Assembly: GCA_027624855.1 (NCBI GenBank)
Contig: JAQBTQ010000010.1
Coordinates: 1 to 64,000 of the forward strand
DNA length: 64,000 nucleotides
Direction of reading: 5' to 3'
Origin: Bacteroidota bacterium
Lineage (GTDB): Bacteria > Bacteroidota > Bacteroidia > Flavobacteriales_D > Sanyastnellaceae
A program made the position numbers and the translations under genes. Under the pieces are notes generated by a model. It ran no database searches and had not been told where the DNA came from. It saw only the letters and a list, made by a program, of their open reading frames with translations. Positions within the stretch are counted from its first letter, which is position 1, and the number at the start of each line of letters is the position of its first letter. Positions 56,775 through 64,000 of the stretch are shown here, piece by piece.

Positions 56775-57038
56775 ATGAACCGCATCATCAAGAATTACAC
56801 GAACATCACAGAAAAGCACATTTCACTCATCACCGACCGTTATCCAGAAGGATTTGGTGATGAAGATCTAAGCACGCTATCAATGCCTGATGGCAAATTC
56901 CTCCGTTGCCTGGAGATTCGCACTGACGACACCATCTACTTGTTCCGGATTGACAATGAAATGATTGAGAAACTAGAAGAGGCTACCGATTCAGATTTTG
57001 GAATCGATCTGGAAGAAACTGACTTGAACGAAGAATAA
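56775..57038 (+). CDS. Small acidic protein of unknown function
   Basis: 87 residues with the ATG at 56775 (MNRIIKNYTNITEKHISLIT). Strongly acidic C-terminus (EEATDSDFGIDLEETDLNEE). The centre (DLSTLSMPDGKFLRCLEIRT ... DTIYLFRID) is a compact alpha/beta pattern. No family recognised. It follows the deoxyhypusine-synthase-like gene by 14 bases and is the last gene of the polyamine operon by position; a functional link is unproven. Confidence 0.65.
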   Translation: MNRIIKNYTNITEKHISLITDRYPEGFGDEDLSTLSMPDGKFLRCLEIRTDDTIYLFRIDNEMIEKLEEATDSDFGIDLEETDLNEE

Positions 57039-57089
57039 GCCTCTTACCCTTGGCACGGAAATCCAGTGCTCTTTGTTTATGGGACCGAT

Positions 57090-60000
57090 TTACCGGATTA
57101 GGGTGACATGCCCTTTCCATTCACGCTGATTTGGATCCTGGTGTTGAGATTCAATGTACAGCACCCAAGTGTACACTTCATTTTGACCAAAATGTTGCCC
57201 ATCCGCTTCCACTTGGCCTGACCAATAAGCTGCTGGGTCATTGGTTTGCCAGACAAGATTGCCGTAGCGATTGAATACCTTGAGATGATAGCCTTCAATC
57301 AAATTGGCACCAGAAATTTCTGGTCTCCAACCATCATTGATTCCATCAGATACTCCTTGGTTTGATGGTGTGAAAGCATTGGGAACAAAAACTTGCAATG
57401 GATTCAGAATTTCAATCGATGTGATCCATTCATTGGTACAGCCATCATCATTGGACACCAAAAGTGCAACTTCGAATATTCCGGCATTTTGATAGGTATG
57501 ATGCCCATTCCATTCGGTTGAAGCGTTGCCATCTCCAAAATCCCATATGGCAAAACCGGAATCGGAGTAATTCTCAAAATTCCAAGTACTATTGTATGGA
57601 CTTGGTGCTTCGAGCGTGCCAGAATATGGGATTGGATCAAAGTACACTTCTGGACTTGCCAATACGTTTACAGGAACCTCCATCGGAATGATTCCTTTGC
57701 ATCCATTCCTGGACATGACCTCTACTTCCAATTGATAGGTTCCCGATTGAGCGAGTGTGATCCCGTTGAGGACCTCATCAGCATGGATCAATTGGTCACC
57801 GAACCACACATTGTGGCCCAGTACCTGAGCGCCGGTTGTGGTATGAATGTCGATTTCCAATGGTTCACAACCCATCAATGGCTCAACAAATAGTTCCGCT
57901 GTCGGCAATGGCAAAACGTTCAATGAATCAGTGACATGGGCAGAACAGCCCCATTCATTTACCAAAATTGACTCAATGTGATTCCATCCCATTTGATTCA
58001 ATGTAAGCTTTCCTGATGATCCATTCAACGCCAGATCACCATTGACCAGCCATTGCATACTCGACCCCAATGGAATCAGCTCTTCAATGGGCCACTCCGA
58101 TGGCAAACCACAAACCACATTGGTATCGAGCTTCCAAATATTTTTGGGTTTTGGATGCAATGCAATCAAAACAGAATCCGAACCAACACACCCCCATGGA
58201 TCGTGAACTTGAGCAGAAACCAAAAACTCTTCAGCGCCTGATTCATTATGGAATTGGTGGGCATTGATTGAAAACCCTTGGTCATTGAAACCATCTCCAA
58301 AATCCCAGTGCCAATCGTGCCAGGTTTCTAAGGTGTCATCAATGGAGAAATTGACTTCCAATGGACTGCACCCTTCCCATTGATCGGCCTCTATGTTGAA
58401 CATTGGAGCTGCATGCACCTCAAAGTTCCATAAAGCTTCTGTAGTGCAACCCGTTTCGCTCAAACTCGCAATAACATGCACTTCATGTGTTCCTTGAGAA
58501 TCAACAAAATACACAGCAGAATCGGCATCGAACGACTGCAAACCTGCACCGTCCCATTGAATTTCATCAGCATACCATGTTGCGACTTGGATCTCCATCG
58601 AATCATAGAGGCATGCAACAGGCTGAGAATTGAGGAATTCTATTTGAGGAGCCGGCAGGACCTGTACGGTATCATAAGCCGTATTTGTTCCACAGGGATG
58701 AGTCCAGTAAAGCCCTACGACGTATGCCTGTGGCGTCTCCAGTGCATCCAAAGAAGTTTCAAATAAAGAAGCATTTGACATGGAAACCCCATCCAATATC
58801 CACTCCCATTCCATTTCATTCAGGTTGCCATTGGGCTCAAAAACTACCTGCACTGGTGCACAACCACTCGAAACAGAGCTCGTGATTTCCATTGATGGAA
58901 CGGCATCGACCCAAGCCGTTTGGTTGGAAACCGCCACACAACCCGCCACGTCGATTGAACTCAATTCAATGGAGATGAACCCAGAATCTGAAGCAGCGTA
59001 TTCAATGGATGCACCACTTTCAATCTCGTTTTCATTGATGAACCATTGAATCTGCGAGAATTGAGTCGCGTTCGACACGTTAAATGAAACGGTATCCAAT
59101 GCACATAAAACACTTGGCACTTCAACTTCAGGAATGATCGGAGCATGCACCTGGATTTCTAGGATAACCTCACCACTGCAAAGAGTCAACGAATCCACAA
59201 AGGCCAATTCCAACGAATGCACACCCGGCCCGGCTTCCATCGGAGCAAACAATCCTTGGACCGGTTCCAAAATACCAATGCCTTGCCAAATCCCACTGAT
59301 TTCGCTGAATTCAGCTAGCAACGTTTCGGATTGATTAGAGCACAGATTAGGCAAAGCGAATGGTTGCACTGCAGGCTCTGGCAAAACGTCAATCAACATT
59401 GTATCCGTCACCCAACAACTCGCTTCGCCTTGGCTTACGATGAATGCATGAGTTCCCGTATTGAGTGCATTCACATCAATCAATCCGAGCCCCGCATCTA
59501 AAATGGAATTGGTTGCTTCCTCGTTTTCGGCTGACCATATCACATTCCCATTGGAAGCAATCAATGGAAGAACCATTTCTCCCGAGTTCGAACAAACTGA
59601 TTGATCTGCACCAGTCTGCAGTGTCGCTGGAGCATTTACGTGGACCATCACCGTATCCGCAGAGGCACAGCCCATTTCTGGTTCAAATAGATGAACAATA
59701 GCATGCTGTCCAATTGGCAGTAAACCCGGATTCAGCAGTCCCGATTCACTCACTGAACCCGAATCCAAACCCAACCCATCAAACCAAGAAGTTCCAGGTT
59801 CAGAGGTGACCACAAATTCGTTCAAATCAACGGCAATCGATTGATTGCAAACTAAAATATCAGCCTCTATCGATGCATCGGCTGGCACTCCAACAATCAC
59901 GTCTGATTGAACCATCGATGAACACCCCCATTCATTCGTCACAGCAACACTGATTTCGTGTGAACCCGGTGCGCTCCAAGTCGTTTGGAATGACGTTTCT

Positions 60001-62822
60001 GTGGATGTGACCAATTCGTTATCAACACTCCAGACAATATCCATGATTGCATCTGCATTGGAAATGGGGTCGACAGAGAACACAAGCGATGAATCTGGGC
60101 ACGATACAGTCGGTACATCCAATGCTAGCACCGGTAATGCATGAATTTCTATTTCGATGGAATCCACTGCTGGACAAAAGACACCTACCTCCTCAAAATA
60201 ATAGGTGTATAAGCCGACTTCGAGTCCTTGCATATCAACCTGATTCGGAACCTCGTCAGAGATGGACGGTCCGGTCCATACACCTTCAACACCTGCCAAT
60301 TCTGGTAATGCTAACGTTCCTACTCCAAAACATGCATCGATTTTACTTTCGAATTCCAAGGCATTGGGGCTGATTGCCTCGATAGTCAGTGTGTCCGATC
60401 CAAAGCATCCATTTTCATCAACGACAGAATAAACAGCGAATGAGCTCATACTGGTCAACATGGATAGATTGAGTGAATTGCCGCTGATGCCTGCGCCCGT
60501 CCATTGTCCATTTGCTGGAATTGCTTCAGGCAATGTCACAATGGAATCATTCGTACATGCGTTTAACAGCGAAGGCAATTCGATGAATGGGGATTGAACG
60601 GCATCAACGAATACCACGGATTCATCCGAACAACCAAAACCATCAATGACCAGCAATTCAAAAACATTCAAAGCACTCGAACCACTGGATGCATCCGCCA
60701 CCCAAAATGGCAAACCATTGGCATCGAACTGCAATCCACCTGACCATTCATAGCCGTAGTCACTTCCTTCGGCCAAATTTCCTCCAATCACCTGCACTTC
60801 CATCCACACCGTATCCCCATGACAGGCAATCTCTTCATCCACCGAAAGCAGAGCGATGGGGGCTTCCAAAACCTCCCAAATGGTCGTGTCCTGGGTTAGG
60901 CATGACCCTTGACCGAGGGAGAAAACGAGCTCGTTTGAACCGGCATTCAATTCAGATACATCAACCGTTGAGGTTGAAGGAATGACTCCCGGCCCTGACC
61001 AAACGCCTTGTTCTTGTTGTTGCGATACAGGAATTGAAACCAAGGCAGAACCCTCGCACAACGTAGTATCTGTTCCCGCATAGGCCATTGTCGGATTGAC
61101 AATCGAAATGGTCGTTGAATCTTGAGCACTACAGCCATCCGCATCCGAGTAGTGATAGACCGCTTCATGCTCTCCCAAACCGTAATCAACGGGGTTGATG
61201 CTTTCGGCTACAGGGGACAACTCTGTCGACCAAAAACCTCCCTCTGGCCATCCTGAACCCAAAGGTTCTTGGAAGTCTTGATCACAGAAAATCATTCCGT
61301 CCAATGCTGAAACAATCGGGAGCGATTTGATTTGGATGAAGTGAGTCACCGTGTCTGCGCAACCGTAATCAGGCAACCAAACAGGATAAGGATCAAATAT
61401 GACTGCCGCAGAAATCTCATGCATTCCTTCAGACAATTCTTCTGGCGGAATACCCAATGCTACCGAAGTGGAAACGGACGCTGTGGGAGCCCAAGTCGTG
61501 TCATAGGGTTGCTCGTCAATTAACCACTCAATCGACGTATCCCATCCATAACTGATAATATTCGCGACCGCATCGACTGAATCACCAATGCATTCCAAGG
61601 GCTCCGCAGCCAGCGAAACGGATGGAACAAAGAATCCATAAACCGCAAAGCTCGCACTGGAAGAACACTGCGCGGTTCCGTGATCTACCACAGTGTTCAC
61701 GGAGCCTGCTACTTGGTGCCCTACTTGGTATCGAGCCAAAGAATCTCCCTCCGCTCCACCCTGAATGAGGGTCGAATTTGAATTCCACGTAAACGATCCT
61801 TCACCGGTAGCAACAAAATCCACGTACGAGCCTTGACAATACCAATTGTGAGAAGACGCCACTTGAACTTGAGGGGTAGGATGAACTTCGACCCAAGTCG
61901 TATCAGAGTCAGAACCACACTCATTTTCAGCAATTGCTACTATCCCCTCAGAGCCTGCTTCACCAAAGACATGGGTGAGCGGAGCAGGAAAAGGAGATTC
62001 AAATACGTTTGAGTCAACCTCCCAAGCAAATGAAGTGATTGCCGTATTTCCAGGATTCACCAATACGTGCAAGGTCCCCTCATCTTCTTGGCAAAGCTCC
62101 AAATCATTTAAGATGGATACCGTAGGAGCTTGAGCAAGTTCGACCAGCAAAGGCTCAATCGATATAGCGCATTGATGAGTTGAGTCGATGTCATGTAGCG
62201 TTGCCTCAATTTGGTAATTGACGGGGTCTTCAAATTGAATCCATGGATTGATAGACGTAGCATCCGACTGCTCAACCCAAGCAAAATCTCCCCCTTGAAC
62301 TTCCCATGTGACCGTGTAATGATCCCAAAGCATGGAATCCAAATCAAGCATCATCTGTGTTTGAACCGATGTACAGCCTGTATCGTCGCTAAGGCCAATG
62401 CTCACAGAATCGTTCCAGGGAAAACATTGGCAATGATCCGTTACCTCCGAAGCAACTTCCTCAAGGAATAAAGTGGACGAACAAAAACATGTGGTGCCAT
62501 TTTCTCCCATCCAACCTATTTGAACTTCGAGCGCATGATTGCCGAAAACCCAAGAATAGGGTGCTGAAAATTTCTGGCCTTCACCGAGAAACGATTCATT
62601 GGAAAACCAAGTAATGCTTTCAATCGCTGCAGTGTCGCCCGCAAGCATTAGCGAAAATTCAACCTCACACGATTCTGCCGTCCAACTGATGATTGGTTCA
62701 AATGCTCCGCAATTGATTGGACAGTCTTGACTCATGCCCCTCGTAGGAGCCATCCAAAATGCCATGGATACAACAAGCAAGACCGTGCAGGCTTTGATTC
62801 TATGCAATCTCTGAGAGAACAT
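57090..62822 (-). CDS. Giant secreted protein with PKD/Ig-like repeats and type B T9SS sorting domain
   Basis: 1910 residues. Signal peptide MFSQRLHRIKACTVLLVVSMAFW...GMSQ, then about twenty 70-90 residue beta-sandwich units. Many contain CLGVYTYYFEEVG-like patterns (for example VGLYTYYFEEVGVFC) and motifs such as GVWTGPSISDEV or GQWTGAGISGNS; true PKD units are near the C-terminus (WHDWHWDFGDGFNDQ and SGFAIWDFGDGNASTEWNGH). It closes with QVFVPNAFTPSNQGVSDGIN and FNRYGNLVWQTNDP (about 1807-1910), the gliding-motility-associated type B sorting domain. Likely a T9SS-exported surface fibre or adhesin. Base use matches its neighbours. Confidence 0.85.
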   Translation of the reverse strand: MFSQRLHRIKACTVLLVVSMAFWMAPTRGMSQDCPINCGAFEPIISWTAESCEVEFSLMLAGDTAAIESITWFSNESFLGEGQKFSAPYSWVFGNHALEVQIGWMGENGTTCFCSSTLFLEEVASEVTDHCQCFPWNDSVSIGLSDDTGCTSVQTQMMLDLDSMLWDHYTVTWEVQGGDFAWVEQSDATSINPWIQFEDPVNYQIEATLHDIDSTHQCAISIEPLLVELAQAPTVSILNDLELCQEDEGTLHVLVNPGNTAITSFAWEVDSNVFESPFPAPLTHVFGEAGSEGIVAIAENECGSDSDTTWVEVHPTPQVQVASSHNWYCQGSYVDFVATGEGSFTWNSNSTLIQGGAEGDSLARYQVGHQVAGSVNTVVDHGTAQCSSSASFAVYGFFVPSVSLAAEPLECIGDSVDAVANIISYGWDTSIEWLIDEQPYDTTWAPTASVSTSVALGIPPEELSEGMHEISAAVIFDPYPVWLPDYGCADTVTHFIQIKSLPIVSALDGMIFCDQDFQEPLGSGWPEGGFWSTELSPVAESINPVDYGLGEHEAVYHYSDADGCSAQDSTTISIVNPTMAYAGTDTTLCEGSALVSIPVSQQQEQGVWSGPGVIPSTSTVDVSELNAGSNELVFSLGQGSCLTQDTTIWEVLEAPIALLSVDEEIACHGDTVWMEVQVIGGNLAEGSDYGYEWSGGLQFDANGLPFWVADASSGSSALNVFELLVIDGFGCSDESVVFVDAVQSPFIELPSLLNACTNDSIVTLPEAIPANGQWTGAGISGNSLNLSMLTSMSSFAVYSVVDENGCFGSDTLTIEAISPNALEFESKIDACFGVGTLALPELAGVEGVWTGPSISDEVPNQVDMQGLEVGLYTYYFEEVGVFCPAVDSIEIEIHALPVLALDVPTVSCPDSSLVFSVDPISNADAIMDIVWSVDNELVTSTETSFQTTWSAPGSHEISVAVTNEWGCSSMVQSDVIVGVPADASIEADILVCNQSIAVDLNEFVVTSEPGTSWFDGLGLDSGSVSESGLLNPGLLPIGQHAIVHLFEPEMGCASADTVMVHVNAPATLQTGADQSVCSNSGEMVLPLIASNGNVIWSAENEEATNSILDAGLGLIDVNALNTGTHAFIVSQGEASCWVTDTMLIDVLPEPAVQPFALPNLCSNQSETLLAEFSEISGIWQGIGILEPVQGLFAPMEAGPGVHSLELAFVDSLTLCSGEVILEIQVHAPIIPEVEVPSVLCALDTVSFNVSNATQFSQIQWFINENEIESGASIEYAASDSGFISIELSSIDVAGCVAVSNQTAWVDAVPSMEITSSVSSGCAPVQVVFEPNGNLNEMEWEWILDGVSMSNASLFETSLDALETPQAYVVGLYWTHPCGTNTAYDTVQVLPAPQIEFLNSQPVACLYDSMEIQVATWYADEIQWDGAGLQSFDADSAVYFVDSQGTHEVHVIASLSETGCTTEALWNFEVHAAPMFNIEADQWEGCSPLEVNFSIDDTLETWHDWHWDFGDGFNDQGFSINAHQFHNESGAEEFLVSAQVHDPWGCVGSDSVLIALHPKPKNIWKLDTNVVCGLPSEWPIEELIPLGSSMQWLVNGDLALNGSSGKLTLNQMGWNHIESILVNEWGCSAHVTDSLNVLPLPTAELFVEPLMGCEPLEIDIHTTTGAQVLGHNVWFGDQLIHADEVLNGITLAQSGTYQLEVEVMSRNGCKGIIPMEVPVNVLASPEVYFDPIPYSGTLEAPSPYNSTWNFENYSDSGFAIWDFGDGNASTEWNGHHTYQNAGIFEVALLVSNDDGCTNEWITSIEILNPLQVFVPNAFTPSNQGVSDGINDGWRPEISGANLIEGYHLKVFNRYGNLVWQTNDPAAYWSGQVEADGQHFGQNEVYTWVLYIESQHQDPNQREWKGHVTLIR

Positions 62823-63044
62823 ACTCCCGTGAATACGAGAATTACGCTGTCTTCGTTACAATTGCTTGCAAAATCTTTCTAAGACTCCACTTATCCTTCA
62901 TGAACACTTGTTTAAAACTGATGTGAATACGTTGTTAATTTTCATCGCAGATATTTTTTGGAGTAAACGAACTCTGCGTATTCCTTTGGCACTGTCAACG
63001 AACGGAAACGTTCACGGAATCAAGAAGTAACGTGCAAACGAGAC
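62823..63044. other. Intergenic region upstream of giant gene and RNA candidate
   Basis: 222 AT-rich bases with no credible gene. On the plus strand TTG at 62932-62934 and TATTTTTTG at 62952-62960, 17 bases apart, resemble a Bacteroidota promoter with one extra base in the -7 box. This could drive the downstream structured RNA. The minus-strand promoter of the giant gene must also lie here but was not identified. Confidence 0.35.
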
Positions 63045-63640
63045 TAGGCGATTTGAATGGACTCCTCGGAGATCATGCTTAACCGGACACGCAGCGCACA
63101 AAGGTGCGTTGTTGAGAAAGTCATGAATTCAAGGTGCGTTCTGAAAATGAGCGCATTGCTTTCAAAGCCATCCTGAAATTCGATGAATGCAAATTCAACG
63201 AGTGAATGATGTTGAAGGAGTGCGTTAGCGAGGAATACCGTTTCGACGATATTCTTGACCCGAAAGGGTGTCTTTCCCTCGGAAGAAAGACAAGGTGAAA
63301 CCTCGCGGTAGAGCCTTCCAAGGCAGCGTTTCGGCGCTGACAGCGCTAAATGGGCGATGCTGCAAGGCAACAACCACTTTCTCAGCCAATCGGGAAACCG
63401 AGAGGCAAAATACCCGAGTCAAGACGGAAGTGGAAAGCTTGAATTTCAAGATTTCCCACAGAGGCATCCTTGCCAAAGTGACACTGAGAAGTGGACAAAA
63501 GTCAAAACCCCGGGTGAGCCGCGTGCAACAGCACATGCCAAGGAAACCCCGAGGCAAGCCAAAAACAATTCATTGTCGAGGCTGCGGAGAAACCGCGATA
63601 TGCATTGTGTTGAAAGACATAATCGTATCGCGGTTTTTTA
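63045..63640 (+). ncRNA. Candidate large structured noncoding RNA or long leader upstream of amtB
   Basis: About 600 bases with no supportable coding sequence but at least ten short perfect hairpins in succession: 63095-63108 (CGCAC/GTGCG), 63233-63254 (GAATA/TATTC), 63258-63269 (ACCC-GAAA-GGGT), 63269-63292 (TGTCTTTC/GAAAGACA), 63293-63303 (AGGT/ACCT), 63313-63324 (GCCT/AGGC), 63324-63339 (CAGCG/CGCTG), 63390-63401 (TCGG-GAAA-CCGA), 63430-63459 (long, CTTGA/TCAAG core inside GTGG/CCAC), 63463-63474 (GGCA/TGCC) and 63523-63534 (GTGC/GCAC). GAAA tetraloops and the 3' T-tract both point to the plus strand. The conserved RNase P core (GAGGAAAGTCC) and a tmRNA tag are not seen. The 5' end is a guess. 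Confidence 0.5.
63591..63640 (+). terminator. Rho-independent terminator closing the RNA candidate
   Basis: Ten-base perfect stem AACCGCGATA (63591-63600) / TATCGCGGTT (63626-63635) with a 25-base loop, followed directly by TTTTTA on the plus strand. It ends about 93 bases before the amtB start, so it either ends an independent RNA or acts as an attenuator of amtB. Confidence 0.85.
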
Positions 63641-63732
63641 TTCACAAGAATTGAGCCCTTCAATTTTACTCAGTAATTTGCGGCTTCGGCAATTACCCGA
63701 AGTCTCCCTCTTTTTTATCGGATTTATTGGAA

Positions 63733-64000
63733 ATGAATAGAAAATTCAATTTTCTGTTGCTATCGATTTTGGTAATGGCAACTTGTTTATTTGGTGTTGA
63801 CTACACCACGCCTTCCTCAAAAGATCTTTCGCTGGACTCGGGCGATACCGCTTGGATGATTGTAGCCAGCGCTTTCGTCTTATTGATGACCCCGGGATTG
63901 GCTTTCTTCTATGGAGGAATGGTCAATAAGAAAAACGTCATCTCAACCATGCTGCAGAGCTTCGTGGCTCTTGGAGTCATCAGTGTAGTTTGGGTCTTTG
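63733..64000 (+). CDS. amtB: Ammonium transporter, N-terminal part (runs off window)
   Basis: Only the first 89 codons are present. ATG at 63733 begins MNRKFNFLLLSILVMATCLFG, a signal-like hydrophobic segment, then SGDTAWMIVASAFVLLMTPG and LAFFYGGMVNKKNVISTMLQ, which match the first transmembrane helices of the Amt/Mep family (DTAWxLxSAxLVLxMTPGLAxFYGGxV). It moves ammonium/ammonia across the inner membrane. Whether a glnK gene follows cannot be seen. Confidence 0.93.
   Translation, partial: MNRKFNFLLLSILVMATCLFGVDYTTPSSKDLSLDSGDTAWMIVASAFVLLMTPGLAFFYGGMVNKKNVISTMLQSFVALGVISVVWVF

Noticed and set aside
63045-63640. RNase P RNA or tmRNA as identity of the structured region
   Set aside because: The near-universal RNase P strand GAGGAAAGTCC and the ACAGAA...GGCTTA element are not present, nor is a tmRNA tag frame or a CCA-ended acceptor stem. 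A divergent form is not fully excluded without a covariance search.
63044-63740. Several overlapping open frames on both strands (up to 128 codons) in the region before amtB
   Set aside because: Their translations are basic and low in ordinary protein pattern, they overlap each other in different frames, and the DNA is better explained by tandem hairpins.

Overview
The window looks like a chromosomal segment of a marine or aquatic member of the Bacteroidota, most likely order Flavobacteriales (a Cryomorphaceae/Schleiferiaceae-like lineage is my guess; there is no rRNA to decide). The evidence is a SusC/SusD pair with a six-gene beta-glucan utilisation operon, many secreted proteins ending in type IX secretion (T9SS) sorting domains of type A (IYPNP...) and type B (gliding-motility-associated, PNAFTP...NRWGN), Bacteroidota-type lipoprotein signals, a monomeric isocitrate dehydrogenase, and a Brp/Blh carotene-cleaving enzyme of the kind that makes retinal for rhodopsins. 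Genes are tightly packed: same-strand neighbours often overlap by 1-4 bases, and several convergent pairs share their stop-codon bases. I saw no tRNA, rRNA, CRISPR array, insertion sequence or phage gene.

Layout. 1-2364 (minus): 5'-terminal part of a large Cys/Asp-rich repeat protein, with three helically phased 8-mers upstream. 2585-7875: RRM protein, prolyl oligopeptidase, RluA-type pseudouridine synthase, PlsC acyltransferase and a methyltransferase. 7877-10735 (minus): T9SS-exported subtilase with an altered catalytic Asp. 10851-14074: asparagine synthetase, TerC and nitroreductase. 14085-18040: pyrimidine-nucleoside salvage (cdd, nupC, deoA) divergent from AMP nucleosidase. 18037-18877: two orphan small genes. 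18953-31311 (plus): acetyl-CoA synthetase, then two paralogous giant IgGFc-binding-like adhesins flanking a translationally coupled blh gene, then a BNR-repeat lipoprotein. 31317-36226: isocitrate dehydrogenase, PNGase F-like protein and a T9SS esterase.

36326-52701 is the polysaccharide utilisation locus. On the minus strand lie GH3, a carbohydrate-binding-like repeat protein, SusC, SusD, a PKD lipoprotein and GH16 (laminarinase type). Divergent from them are a propeller/Y_Y_Y/HTH regulator and an overlapping GH2 beta-mannosidase-like gene; the 157-bp divergent region holds two TGCACAAAA direct repeats 11 bp apart. The likely job is capture, depolymerisation and trimming of laminarin-like beta-glucan at the cell surface and in the periplasm.

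52695-57038: GreA/GreB-like protein, then a polyamine operon (arginine decarboxylase, agmatinase, deoxyhypusine-synthase-like enzyme, small orphan). 57090-62822 (minus): a 1910-residue type B T9SS protein. 62823-63732 has no credible coding sequence. About 600 bases of it (63045-63640) form a dense succession of perfect hairpins, two closed by GAAA tetraloops, ending in a textbook terminator just before a partial ammonium transporter gene. I regard this as the best candidate for an undescribed element: a large structured noncoding RNA, or a long structured leader of amtB.
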